A DNA stretch of 64,000 nucleotides from the NCBI GenBank assembly GCA_965203985.1, contig CBDBDS010000013.1, positions 620,001 through 684,000 of the forward strand, written 5' to 3'. Source of the stretch: Bin87 sp965203985 (lineage in GTDB: Bacteria; Chloroflexota; Dehalococcoidia; Lucifugimonadales; UBA3495). The notes beneath the pieces are model-generated. The model was not told where the DNA came from. It searched no databases and saw nothing but the letters and a program-made list of their open reading frames with translations. Of the stretch, positions 17,498 through 25,704 are shown in pieces. The translations under genes were made by a program, and so were the position numbers. Each line of letters starts with the position of its first letter. The stretch's first letter is position 1.

Positions 17498-17738
17498 CCC
17501 ACGCGTACCCAGTTTAGCGAGATCCGGGAATTTGCATGGATGCACAGGTGTCCAACTCCTGCCATCCCGTTCATCCTGCTTATCCATGCAAATTGTTCCC
17601 CCTCTGCAAAGTGGGGGTACGCGTGAGCGCACTTACCGCGCGGATTAACGGTGGAACGGTGCCCGCCGGTCCTGGCTTCGCAACCGCCTCTTGATGATCT
17701 CGTCTCCGCCGTTGGAGGACTTTTCGGCGGGCGCCGCC
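17498..17738. repeat. Direct repeat A flanking the HEPN module
   Basis: Begins with an O unit (CACGCGTACCCAGTTT ... AAAGTGGGGGTACGCGTGAG, about 17500-17624) whose inside is a GGAATTTGCATGGATGCACA...TGCAAATTGTTC palindrome. It continues into about 110 bases (CTTACCGCGCGGATT to GGAGGACTTTTCGGCGGGCG). The whole block recurs in direct orientation at 18637-18869. Confidence 0.85.
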
Positions 17739-17769
17739 GTTAGTGTAGTCAGCGCGGCGCGGGCGGACA

Positions 17770-18270
17770 CTACCGTGACCTGACCAGTGTGAGCGTGGCG
17801 ATGTGCACCCGCTCGTCCAGTGCGACTTGGGCAAAGCCAAGGATCGCCGCTTCGGCCCTGTTGAGGTATAGGGCGCCGTCGCTGGTCGTGATGACGGCGT
17901 TGGGATCGTAGTCCGCCGAGTGACGGCGCTGCTGTAGGTCAGCGAATGCGGCGGTGAAAATCCTGGCTTGCAGGGAGAAATCCTGGCGGTGCCTCTGCAA
18001 TTCCCGCCGGGCGGTGGTGTGGTCGAGGCCACGGTAGATTCGCGACCACGCTGCGGCGGTGGTCGCGTTTGTGGGAGGACCAACCAGGGCCGTGGCGTTG
18101 CTGTGGGCCAGGGAATGGAACATGGCGTAGTACGCGTTGCTCGCCGCCCGGCGGACATGTTCGTGCGACGGCGTCGGTCCGGCCTGCTGCGGGTTGAGTA
18201 GGTCGCGTCCTGCCTGGATGAGGTTGGCCCAGTTGATGGGGGCCGGCGTCGCGCTGACCGGGGTGGTCAT
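17770..18270 (-). CDS. HEPN-domain protein (likely nuclease or toxin)
   Basis: The 166-residue helical protein matches the HEPN superfamily. The second helix is RRAASNAYYAMFHSLA, as in families that open RAAxSRAYYAxFH, and the C-terminal helix has QQRRHSADYDP, resembling the RNxADY signature. An R-x4-H (RELQRH) lies between them. HEPN proteins are often RNA-cleaving toxins or defence effectors. Its ATG overlaps the stop of the preceding 96-residue gene by 4 bases, a toxin-antitoxin style coupling. The two-gene unit is bracketed by direct repeats A and B. Confidence 0.7.
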   Translation of the reverse strand: MTTPVSATPAPINWANLIQAGRDLLNPQQAGPTPSHEHVRRAASNAYYAMFHSLAHSNATALVGPPTNATTAAAWSRIYRGLDHTTARRELQRHRQDFSLQARIFTAAFADLQQRRHSADYDPNAVITTSDGALYLNRAEAAILGFAQVALDERVHIATLTLVRSR

Positions 18271-18557
18271 GCGTTCAGCTCGCTCCGGTCGGCGTACGAC
18301 ATGTTCGGGTTGTGGGGAATTCCCAATTTCTCGAAGAGGTCGCCCATCTCCAGGCGGAAGCGCATGTGGATCTGCATGTCCAGTTTGGGGTGGTCGTCTT
18401 CGAGGATGACCCTGATGTGGACGTAGTCCTCGTCGTCTGGGCCGGGTAGGTTTTCCGCCGTCACGTCGTGGATGACGAACTCGGCGGGCAGGTACCTGGG
18501 CGCTTCGGAGCGGATGATGTTGGCGATTTTCTTGAGGGTTTCAGGGTTGGCGGTCAT
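18267..18557 (-). CDS. Small partner of the HEPN protein (96 aa)
   Basis: This 96-residue protein starts at ATG 18557; a longer frame running through repeat B is not credible. It is acidic in the middle (LPGPDDEDYVHIRVILEDD) with a C-terminal helix (EMGDLFEKLGIPHN). It has none of the nucleotidyltransferase motifs (GSxxxG, DxD) of the MNT antitoxins usually paired with HEPN toxins. By position it is a candidate antitoxin, of a type I do not recognise. Confidence 0.55.
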   Translation of the reverse strand: MTANPETLKKIANIIRSEAPRYLPAEFVIHDVTAENLPGPDDEDYVHIRVILEDDHPKLDMQIHMRFRLEMGDLFEKLGIPHNPNMSYADRSELNA

Positions 18558-18636
18558 GGGTTTCCAACCTCCGGCGGTGGCGCTGGAGTTCGATGGTATT
18601 TCCGAGGTGAGAAAGTGGTCAACCTGGGCTGAGTCC

Positions 18637-18869
18637 CCACGCGTACCCAGTTTGGCAAGATCGAGGAATTTGCATGGATGCACAGGTGTCCGACTCCCGC
18701 CATCCCGTTCATCCATGCAATTTGTTCCCCCTCTGCAAAGTGGGGGTACGCGTGAGCGCACTTACCGCGCGGATTCACATCGGAACAGTGTCCGTCGGTC
18801 CTGGCTTCGCAACCGCCTCTTGATGATCTCGTCTCCGCCGTTGGAGGACTTTGCGGCGGGCGGGCGCCG
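18637..18869. repeat. Direct repeat B flanking the HEPN module
   Basis: Second copy of the 17498-17738 block, same orientation: O ends, the GGAATTTGCATGGATGCACA palindrome, and the 110-base tail with CTTCGCAACCGCCTCTTGAT. A short CCTGCTTATC difference lies in the palindrome loop. The block ends at the stop codon of the GlcG-like gene. Confidence 0.85.
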
Positions 18870-19283
18870 CTAGATTCCCAAAGCGGCAACTCCGGCCTTG
18901 GCGATGGCCTCATCGTCGAACCCGCTGGGCAGGCCGCCCACGCCGATGGCGCCGACCACCACGCCCTCATGGAAAACGGCGACGCCGCCCGGTATCGCTA
19001 TCAACTGCGGATCCCCGAAGGACTCCAGCGTCCGGCCCGTGCTGCTGAGTTGCTCCGCGAATGCGGCCGTGTCCATGGATCGCACCGCGGAGGTGTAGGC
19101 CTTGCGAATGGCGAAGGTGGGCCTGAGGCAGCGGTCCATGCGGGCGTAGGCCAGCAGGTTGCCGGCGTCGTCCACCACGGCCATATCGACCTTGCGCCGG
19201 TCGGGGTCGCGGTTGAAATCGGCGATCATGGCGGTGATGGCATTCTGGGCCTGTTCCAGGCTGATCATGGATTTGTTGTACAT
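18870..19283 (-). CDS. GlcG/HbpS family heme-binding-like protein
   Basis: The 137-residue protein fits the GlcG/HbpS family (DUF336): an N-terminal helix SLEQAQNAITAMI, the strand MAVVDDAGNLLAYARMD, the FAIRKAYTSAVR helix, and the C-terminal glycine-rich VVGAIGVGGLPSGFDDEAIAKAG. Family members bind heme or act in glycolate- and corrinoid-linked operons. It carries no signal peptide, so it is probably cytoplasmic. Its 3' end meets direct repeat B exactly. Confidence 0.85.
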   Translation of the reverse strand: MYNKSMISLEQAQNAITAMIADFNRDPDRRKVDMAVVDDAGNLLAYARMDRCLRPTFAIRKAYTSAVRSMDTAAFAEQLSSTGRTLESFGDPQLIAIPGGVAVFHEGVVVGAIGVGGLPSGFDDEAIAKAGVAALGI

Positions 19284-19375
19284 GGTTCCGTCTCCTTGAA
19301 ATTGGTGCTGAAAGATTGATCGGCTCTAATTGTTGATCAGGTCATTGTCCTGACGAGGCCGGCCGGGAGTCGGTT

Positions 19376-20464
19376 TCACCTCGCCCCGTAAAGCCGGTTG
19401 AAATTACCGTGTCGGTTGGGATCCAGGTCCCTACTCCGCAAGGCGGGATGGTCGGGATCGTACCGATGGGCACGAAACACGGCGTTGGCCATGCCGTATT
19501 GGGACGGGACGAAAAAGGGGCTGACGTATTCCCAGACAATCTCACCGGATGGCGTCACCTCGAACAGCCGGCCCTGCTGACCTTCGGTGATGAGGGTATT
19601 GCCGTTGGGCAGACGTTGCGCGCCGCCCGTGAAGTGGGTGAAGAAGGACACCATCGGGCGTCCCTGGTACTGCCACACGATCTCGCTGGTGGAAGGGTCG
19701 ACCTCGATGACCCGGGAGTAGCTGAGGCCGCGACGGTGGGAACCATTGTCCAGCAGCAGCACGTTGCCGTTGTCCAGGTAGGTGGGGTGATGCTGGTGGG
19801 ATATAATCCCCGCCCCCCACTTCCACGCGATCTCCCCCGTTGGCCGGTCCACCAACGCCACGGAGTTGAGAATGCGGAAGCTGATCAGGAAGGTGCTTCC
19901 GTCGGGCGACGCCGTCAGGTCGTTTGCGCTGCCCCAGGCATCGCGCCGTTCCAGGGGGCAAATCACGTCGGTGTCCGGATCCAGGTGGTCGGCGGAACTC
20001 CAAACGCTCACCTCGGTCCCATCGGGCGCAACCTCCACCACCTGGTCGCCGAGCATCCGCTCCGGGTCGCCGGCGGTGGCGAACCCGCCCTGGACCCTGC
20101 GGGTCAGTTCCGCCGATATCCGGTCGCGCTGCAGCAGGAACAGATTGTTGCCGTTGGGGAGCCGGTTGTGCCGGCGCAGGCTGGTGTCGTGGTGCTCCCA
20201 GACCAGTCGGCTTTCCCAGTCCAGCTCACGGATGTGGTCTGCGCCGGGCGGGTTGGCTCCCAGGTCACGGAAAAGCAGGTTGCCATTGTCCAACAGGAAC
20301 CCGTAGGCAATTCCGCCGGGATAATGCCAACGGTGAACGAAGTTGCCTTCCATGTCGATCAGGTAAGCGTCGTCCCCGCCGTTGGGCGAGAAGAGCGTGT
20401 ACCCCCGGCACGCGCCGGACGAGTCATAGCGGATCAATCCGGTGGGACGGTAGGATGTGTTCAT
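19376..20464 (-). CDS. Arylsulfotransferase-like beta-propeller protein
   Basis: This 362-residue protein has repeated propeller blades with G-N-x-L and G-x-I-x-W motifs (LPNGNNLFLL, DGTEVSVW, TGEIAWKWG, SGEIVWEY), as in the arylsulfotransferase (ASST) family. His and Arg pairs in HHDTSLRRHNRLPNGN and ISHQHHPTYLDNGN align with the family's conserved histidine regions. No signal peptide is evident, whereas classical ASSTs are periplasmic. It may be an enzyme or only a structural relative. Confidence 0.75.
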   Translation of the reverse strand: MNTSYRPTGLIRYDSSGACRGYTLFSPNGGDDAYLIDMEGNFVHRWHYPGGIAYGFLLDNGNLLFRDLGANPPGADHIRELDWESRLVWEHHDTSLRRHNRLPNGNNLFLLQRDRISAELTRRVQGGFATAGDPERMLGDQVVEVAPDGTEVSVWSSADHLDPDTDVICPLERRDAWGSANDLTASPDGSTFLISFRILNSVALVDRPTGEIAWKWGAGIISHQHHPTYLDNGNVLLLDNGSHRRGLSYSRVIEVDPSTSEIVWQYQGRPMVSFFTHFTGGAQRLPNGNTLITEGQQGRLFEVTPSGEIVWEYVSPFFVPSQYGMANAVFRAHRYDPDHPALRSRDLDPNRHGNFNRLYGAR

Positions 20465-20571
20465 GGGGCGCTCCTACGCTGCTGCCTGGGCCGAAGCCAT
20501 CGACTGCTACCGCTCAAGTTTCAATCCGTGGCTCGTTCGCAGAGGATACCGGCTGTGAGACTGTGCGTCCC

Positions 20572-21387
20572 CTATGCATGAAACCATCGCCGCACCAGCG
20601 GTGCCCATATCTCACCTTCCAAAGAGATTGTAGGCTCAGTCGCCTGCTGGAGTTTTTGCAAATCTCCAATGTGGGCACTCATCATCAGTGCAGAAACGCC
20701 CGCATCGAACGCGTCATCGCTAGCGACCATATCGTCATGTAATGGTCCCTCCAGATCACCATAATTCCTTTCCAAGTATCTCCGACGAGATCTCTCCAGA
20801 CTTTTTGTCACTCCGTGTCCGTAAAACACACGAGGATATATTTCGATCACGTTAGGACTGTCAGGAACTGGAGCATCAAAGGGCCAGATAGTTGCACCTG
20901 CGTTTTGCATTTCCGCGAGATGAGGAAGCCCGCGAATGGTTCCTGTCCCAACGTTTGCCCCTCCGGAAACATGAAATACGGACTCCCCGCCGTTAGCCCA
21001 ATCAGTTTCCCGCAATCCGAGATCATCCATTACCTCTTCCGGTTGAGATTTAAACGGGCCATCCAAGCCCCAGAAAGGCGGTGTCTGGCCATTAAGCCAG
21101 CGCTCTCCTCGCTTCGCAGCTTCAGCCCACAGTGCTTGCACGTTCTCGAGATGGTACTCATCCAAGTACCATTCCGGAAAAGAGAACGCGAAATCCAGCC
21201 CGATGATCAGCGGGCCGCCTCCACAAATCTTTTCCAACAGGTAATCGACAACTTGACGCCGCGTTCGCCCGTTTTCCAGTCGGATGAGACGCCCCTGCAC
21301 AGCTTCGGCAACCCAAATTTTGTCACGCTGGTCTTTCAAGTCCTCAGCACCAGACCAGTCAACCGCGATACACCTGACGTTTTCCAT
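20572..21387 (-). CDS. DUF429-like predicted nuclease (RNase H fold)
   Basis: The roughly 271-residue protein shows the DUF429 pattern: CIAVDWSGA at the N-terminus (acidic residue after strand 1), PLIIGLDFAFSFP, and the C-terminal SDDAFDAGVSALMMS acidic helix. Together these are the spaced carboxylates of an RNase H-like fold. I chose ATG 21387, preceded by an AGAGGA site, over one nine codons upstream. It stands alone. Enzymatic activity in this family is predicted, not demonstrated to my knowledge. Confidence 0.65.
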   Translation of the reverse strand: MENVRCIAVDWSGAEDLKDQRDKIWVAEAVQGRLIRLENGRTRRQVVDYLLEKICGGGPLIIGLDFAFSFPEWYLDEYHLENVQALWAEAAKRGERWLNGQTPPFWGLDGPFKSQPEEVMDDLGLRETDWANGGESVFHVSGGANVGTGTIRGLPHLAEMQNAGATIWPFDAPVPDSPNVIEIYPRVFYGHGVTKSLERSRRRYLERNYGDLEGPLHDDMVASDDAFDAGVSALMMSAHIGDLQKLQQATEPTISLEGEIWAPLVRRWFHA

Positions 21388-21530
21388 TTCTAATCCTCTT
21401 TCCGGTCTCATCATACTAAAGTGCCTTCCTACTCAGCAGATAGACACAACGCCCCCGACAGTGGAAGTGAACCCACGTTTGCTCCCGTCCTTGATCGGGC
21501 CTCAATTGTTATACCATTTTCTTCGTTTAT

Positions 21531-21926
21531 GTGATCATTGCCAGCGCAGAATCCTCGGGACGGATAATCTGCGGCCCGGCCGCCCGTCGCTTTCCCCAAC
21601 AGTGGTTCCGGCCCGACCAGCCCTATCTGAAATACCCCAGCGATTCTAACCTCGTCTGGTTGCGAGAGGCCGGCATCGACCTGGCCGACGACTTCGTCCC
21701 GGAGAACATCAGCGACACGCAGGCCGCCGAAATATGCGATGCCTTCGGCCTGTTCGGCACGCCGGAGGAGTGCCTGGCCCGGCTGAAACGCGCCCGGGAA
21801 GAATCGAACATCAACCACGTCTTCATCTTTCCCACCCACACCCAGGAGGGCGGCTACGACATGCCGCGGGCCGAGGTGGACGCCTTCCGAGAGACGATAA
21901 TTCCAGGTCTGGGCGCAGTGCCGTAG
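21531..21926 (+). pseudogene. Luciferase-like flavin oxidoreductase, C-terminal fragment
   Basis: Coding-like sequence from about 21590 includes LFGTPEECLARLKRARE, the hallmark GTPEEC motif near the end of LLM-class oxidoreductases, and finishes with an AFRETIIPGL tail. The flavin-binding N-terminal two thirds are missing, and the 110 bases upstream have no ribosome binding site or matching frame. An R2 repeat follows immediately at 21933. I read it as a decayed gene. Confidence 0.7.
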
Positions 21927-21932
21927 GGGAAC

Positions 21933-22042
21933 GTCAGAAGCAGGATTTTCAAGATTTGGGGATTATCAGGATTGGAACCGTTCCATGATGGATATCTCCC
22001 AATCCTGCCAAATCATAAAATCCCGTAAATCCTGCTTCTGAC
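21933..22042. repeat. R2 palindrome
   Basis: Arms GTCAGAAGCAGGATTTTC and AAATCCTGCTTCTGAC. The centre GGTTCCATGATGGATATCTC resembles that at 3622-3731 and 35090-35170. It directly follows the LLM fragment. Confidence 0.85.
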
Positions 22043-22154
22043 GATTTACGAAAGCACCCGTGCCGGCAATTGTCGCGTTGACGGCACTACCCGCGAGCAT
22101 TACACTCGGCACGGCCGAATCACGGCAAAATCCAGCACTCTTCATGGGCCGATA

Positions 22155-23186
22155 ATGCTTGCCACCGACGTTTCCGATGCCATCGAATTGATGTTTGAGA
22201 CCGGATGGACCGACGGCCTGCCGGTTGTGCCGCCGTCCGACGACCTGGTCCGCAAGTTCGTGGAGATCAGCGGCCGCGGAGGGGACGAACTCATCGCGGA
22301 GTTGCCGCCCCTGGGCGGACGCGCCACTGTCGAGCGCATCGCGGTCAACGCGGTCATGGCGGGCTGCCGGCCGGAGCACATGCCGGTGATCATCACCGCC
22401 CTGGAAGCGATGATGGACGAACGGTTCAACCTGCGGGGCGTGATGTGCTCCACCGGCATCCACACGCCGCTGTTGATAGTGAACGGTCCCATCGTCAAAG
22501 AGCTGGACATCAACGGCGGCTACAACTGCTTCGGCTCCGGCTGGCGGGCCAACGCCACCATTGGCCGCGCGGTCAAGCTGGCCCTGCTCAACCTGGGCGG
22601 CGCGATCCCCGGCGAGACCAACAAGGCCACCTTCGGCCACCCCGGCGCGTACACCTACTGCGTCGCCGAGGACGAAGACGCCAACCCCTGGGAGCCGATG
22701 CACGTCGAGCTCGGCTTCGCCCCGACCGATAGCACGGTGTCGGTGTTTCCGGCGGAGGCGCCGCACAACATCATGTACCACGCCTCCCATTCGCGGAACT
22801 TCCTGACCGTTCTGGCCGACACCATGTGCACCCTGGGCAACGTCCAGATGTACGTCATGGGCGACACCTTCGTGGTCATTGGCCCCGAGCACGCCAAGTT
22901 CCTCCACCGCGACGGCTGGAACAAGCGGGACATCCGCCAGTTCCTCTACGAGCACGCCCGCAAGCCGGTGCGGAAACTCCGCCAGGGCGGCCCGCCCCAG
23001 GGCGACTCCCGACGCGGCCACTTCTGGCCCCGGTACATCGACGCCGACGATGACGACCAGATGGTGCCGGTGGTCCGCGCCCCGGACCGCATCAACATTT
23101 TCGTCGCCGGCGGCGCCGGCGGCCCCCACTCGGCCTACCTGCCCGGCTGGGGCTCCCGCCGGGTCACCCGAAAAATCGAACGCTGA
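22155..23186 (+). CDS. Conserved hypothetical protein, partner of the UGSC selenoprotein
   Basis: A 343-residue soluble protein of unknown function. Conserved-looking segments are FETGWTDGLPVVPP at the N-terminus, AVMAGCRPEHMPVIITALEAM, and MCSTGIHTPLLIVNGP, plus a Gly/Pro-rich C-terminus. Two cysteines sit in these conserved blocks. It is followed 22 bases later by the selenoprotein gene, so the two are probably one operon; a redox partnership is my inference. No signal peptide or membrane segment. Confidence 0.6.
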   Translation: MLATDVSDAIELMFETGWTDGLPVVPPSDDLVRKFVEISGRGGDELIAELPPLGGRATVERIAVNAVMAGCRPEHMPVIITALEAMMDERFNLRGVMCSTGIHTPLLIVNGPIVKELDINGGYNCFGSGWRANATIGRAVKLALLNLGGAIPGETNKATFGHPGAYTYCVAEDEDANPWEPMHVELGFAPTDSTVSVFPAEAPHNIMYHASHSRNFLTVLADTMCTLGNVQMYVMGDTFVVIGPEHAKFLHRDGWNKRDIRQFLYEHARKPVRKLRQGGPPQGDSRRGHFWPRYIDADDDDQMVPVVRAPDRINIFVAGGAGGPHSAYLPGWGSRRVTRKIER

Positions 23187-23208
23187 TAGCCGAATTGGAG
23201 AAGGAACG

Positions 23209-23766
23209 ATGACCGTCACAAATTACCAGGACCGGATGCGGGAACTGGGTCTGGCCCTGCCCATCGACCCGGATGCAGCATCCCGCTGGCGGGCCGCGCC
23301 CCGGCTGGATACGCTGCACGACAAGGTCGGCGGCTTCTTGGGCAACCGCAAGGCCAACGCCGACCTCCTGTTGCGCAACATCGGCGAGCGGATGGCCAGG
23401 GACCTGGAACTTGGCGACATCATCGCCGTGGACAAGTTCGTCTATTCCCGGCCGGCCACCGATGAGATCATCAGCGACCTCTCCGACCGGTGCGACTTCG
23501 TGGTCACGGCGATTGCCGATTGAGGGTCCTGCACCGCGTGCAGTGTGCACGACGCAATGACCCTCGAAAACCTCGGCATCCCCACGGTGGTGCTCTGCAC
23601 CGACCCGTTCCTGAACTCGGCCTTCCGCCACGCCCGCACCTTCGGCCGCCCCGACTTCCACCCCCTGGGCATCCCCCATCCCCTGGGCGGCCTCACGCCC
23701 GACCAGGTCTCCGTCCGCGCCGGCGAGCTGGAGCAGGCGGTGATTGATACGTTGACGACGTACTAA
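23209..23766 (+). CDS. UGSC family selenoprotein (in-frame UGA = Sec105)
   Basis: Frame translation stops at TGA 23521-23523, but the same frame continues without a break to TAA 23764-23766, giving 185 residues. Across the TGA it reads IAD-U-GSCTACSVHDAMTL: the U/C-G-S-C motif of the UGSC family, known from marine metagenomic selenoproteomes. The remainder (ENLGIPTVVLCTDPF ... HPLGGLTPDQV) matches that family's C-terminal half. A hairpin with a GUG loop sits 19 bases after the UGA. GGAGAAGGA precedes ATG 23209. It is probably a redox protein; the reaction is unknown. selA, selB, selC and selD are not in the window. Confidence 0.85.
23537..23551 (+). promoter_or_regulatory. Candidate bacterial SECIS hairpin
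   Basis: A perfect 6-bp stem CGTGCA/TGCACG with loop GTG (23543-23545), 19 bases downstream of the UGA. Bacterial SECIS elements lie within the coding sequence just after UGA, with a small apical loop containing G or GU. An overlapping alternative stem (CTGCAC/GTGCAG, 23529-23543) is possible. Confidence 0.6.
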
Positions 23767-24174
23767 ACGGTGGTCGATGCCCAAACAGCCGATGAGGCCA
23801 CGGTCGGAGGAGACGAATGAACATTCATGCTCGCCGCAGGACGGTTAATATCGGCCTTGCGTATCTCGCCGAGGCCATCGCAGACGTTCTTCAAGAAGCG
23901 AAAGACAACAACGAAGGTGGTCTTGCCGCTACCACGAATCCGCGCACGCATAGGGTTGCCGCACCAGCAGTTCTCGTGGCAAACCTGCCGGTTTATGTTG
24001 GACCGTTTGGACCAAGACGGCGTCGTAGTGAACGGCCAGCCAGGCTTCGGTCATGGTTCGTGGCGATTGGCGGAATAAGAGCATCCGAAACCTGGAATGG
24101 TGCCTCCCTTTGGCCGAGTTCCTTACATCACCTTTTGGTCAGTACCATCCTGAACCGACTGTCCGTTTTCGCTC
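23767..24174. other. Non-coding or decayed region with two conflicting frames
   Basis: Two overlapping plus-strand frames (23817-24257 and 23827-24078) are open, but neither has a ribosome binding site or protein-like composition throughout. Local stretches look coding-like in alternating frames (for example DRLDQDGVVVNGQPGFG), as expected of a frameshifted remnant. I do not call a gene. Confidence 0.35.
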
Positions 24175-25149
24175 ATGAGTGCAGGCTGGAAGTGGGTTCT
24201 GGGGATCGCAGGCTGCATCGGGTTAGTAGGCCTGTGCAATATTTGGCTGTTGAGTGACACGCCAAGCCAGGGGACAGGACCTAGAGCAGAGCACGCGCGT
24301 AAGGTAGACGAGGCGTTTCGAGACCTCTGGTCGCGTGACCGATCCCCCGAGTCAGAGCGGGCAATGTCGGCGGACGTGGCGGGGGCGGCGGTCGACACCT
24401 GTCCTACGCCCGCAGAGGCGGACTACTTTCGCGAGGTCATTTCCCGGTTCCAGAAGCAAACCACGTACTTGAAGGCACTCACCGACCGGGACTCAGAGTT
24501 GCGACACAATCCCAATCGGATTTTCGACGATGACTGGCGGGGCAACGTGCTGTTCCTGCTAACGGAATTGGAGTTGGGTTCCGACTACCTAATGGGAATC
24601 AACGGGCCGGAGTCGACTGTTGCGATCCAGCGGACACTGGCGCTCCGGGCCGAGGCGATGCAAGAGTTCGTGGCCCTGTATCGGAACGTGGTCGTGGCAG
24701 CAGCCATGAATCCCGCGGGGGTTCCCGGGAACCCGATGGAGGCCGCGGGCAACGCCATGCGGGAGGTCATCCGCCACACCAATGCCGTCGGGGAACAGGG
24801 GAAGGGATTCTGTTCGCAATCGTCGTCACCGCCCGCCGAGACTGATCCCGTGATGCCACCTTCCTCCTACACGCGGCGACCCCCACCCCCACCCCCAACC
24901 GCTACGGCGACCGGGGTAGTGTGGCTGTTTTGCAGCGGGGTATTGCGCGAGCGGATGCCGGCGCAACACCAAGTGGCTGCCGTGTATCGCTTGGACGAGT
25001 CGGAGTTACGCGAGCACCGTCAGCAGACGTTGGCGGTTGTGCGCCTGCTGCGTCGGCAGGTCGATCAAGGTACGTTGCGGAGCCTGGCGGGGGTGCGGGA
25101 GATGCGGGAGGCCTGTCGGGAGGTACCCCGGGCGAATCAGGGACGGTAG
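24175..25149 (+). CDS. Hypothetical membrane-anchored protein
   Basis: An N-terminal hydrophobic segment (residues about 5-26, WVLGIAGCIGLVGLCNIWLL) anchors a helical extracytoplasmic domain of about 180 residues. A run of six prolines (24888-24900, inside a C-rich tract) follows, then a basic helical tail. The change in character at the poly-C tract may mark a frameshift, so the C-terminal 80 residues are uncertain. No family recognised. Confidence 0.45.
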   Translation: MSAGWKWVLGIAGCIGLVGLCNIWLLSDTPSQGTGPRAEHARKVDEAFRDLWSRDRSPESERAMSADVAGAAVDTCPTPAEADYFREVISRFQKQTTYLKALTDRDSELRHNPNRIFDDDWRGNVLFLLTELELGSDYLMGINGPESTVAIQRTLALRAEAMQEFVALYRNVVVAAAMNPAGVPGNPMEAAGNAMREVIRHTNAVGEQGKGFCSQSSSPPAETDPVMPPSSYTRRPPPPPPTATATGVVWLFCSGVLRERMPAQHQVAAVYRLDESELREHRQQTLAVVRLLRRQVDQGTLRSLAGVREMREACREVPRANQGR

Positions 25150-25414
25150 TCGTAGTGCCGATTCCGCATACAACTGGTCGCAGGCATTGAGATCGCCCAG
25201 CTAATTCTAGAGCGGGTGCCCTTTCCACCCAAGGCTATCGCACATGAATATTGCTGGGCAGATTGTATTATAAAAGTCTGCCAGGCACTGCTAATTTTGG
25301 GCAGATTGGCCTTACCACTATCCGACTTCAGGACGCTTTCAATCCCAAAACTCTGGCTAAAATCACGATCTGCGGCATCAGATTTTCATATGCGATAGCC
25401 CTGGTATAAATCCC
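25150..25414. other. AT-richer intergenic region
   Basis: Clearly less GC-rich than the surroundings, with two copies of TGGGCAGATT about 50 bases apart. I see no gene or repeat module. It leads into the promoter at 25415. Confidence 0.4.
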
Positions 25415-25442
25415 TTGACTAGCAAAATGGATCGGATAGAAT
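25415..25442 (+). promoter_or_regulatory. Sigma70-like promoter of the small coiled-coil gene
   Basis: TTGACT (25415-25420), a 16-base spacer, and TAGAAT (25437-25442). Transcription would begin near 25449, which excludes the upstream in-frame ATG at 25427 and supports the start at 25478. Confidence 0.5.
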
Positions 25443-25477
25443 GGGCCAAGGGGAACCCCAAGGTCGGAGACGAAACG

Positions 25478-25651
25478 ATGACTACGATAACGGAAATCAC
25501 GGAGTTGAAAGCGGAGATGGACGCCAAATTCGACAAGGTATTCGACCAAATTGCCGAACTCCATAGCGAGATGAACGGACGATTTGAGGATGTCAACAAA
25601 AAACTTGACAAACTGCTCAAATTCCACGGCATCGAGGATGACAACGGCTAA
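25478..25651 (+). CDS. Small coiled-coil protein (57 aa)
   Basis: Fifty-seven residues forming one amphipathic heptad-repeat helix (AEMDAKFDKVFDQIAELHSEMNG), with Lys/Asp/Glu-rich surfaces and an acidic tail. GGAGACGAAACG precedes the ATG. Such proteins are usually oligomerisation modules or orphan regulators; the role is unknown. Codon use and GC are lower than in the neighbours, suggesting a recent arrival. Confidence 0.55.
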   Translation: MTTITEITELKAEMDAKFDKVFDQIAELHSEMNGRFEDVNKKLDKLLKFHGIEDDNG

Positions 25652-25704
25652 CCAAGAGAAACGCCCGCTGACGCGGGCGCAGTTCTTGAGTCTGCTGAAC
25701 CGGG

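Noticed and set aside
18557..18761. N-terminal extension of the HEPN partner to 18761
   Set aside because: The extra frame reads through direct repeat B and its palindrome. ATG 18557 gives a compact 96-residue protein.
23521..23523. Simple nonsense mutation in the UGSC gene
   Set aside because: The downstream frame is fully conserved in character, the codon is TGA exactly at the U position of the U-G-S-C motif, and a SECIS-like hairpin follows.
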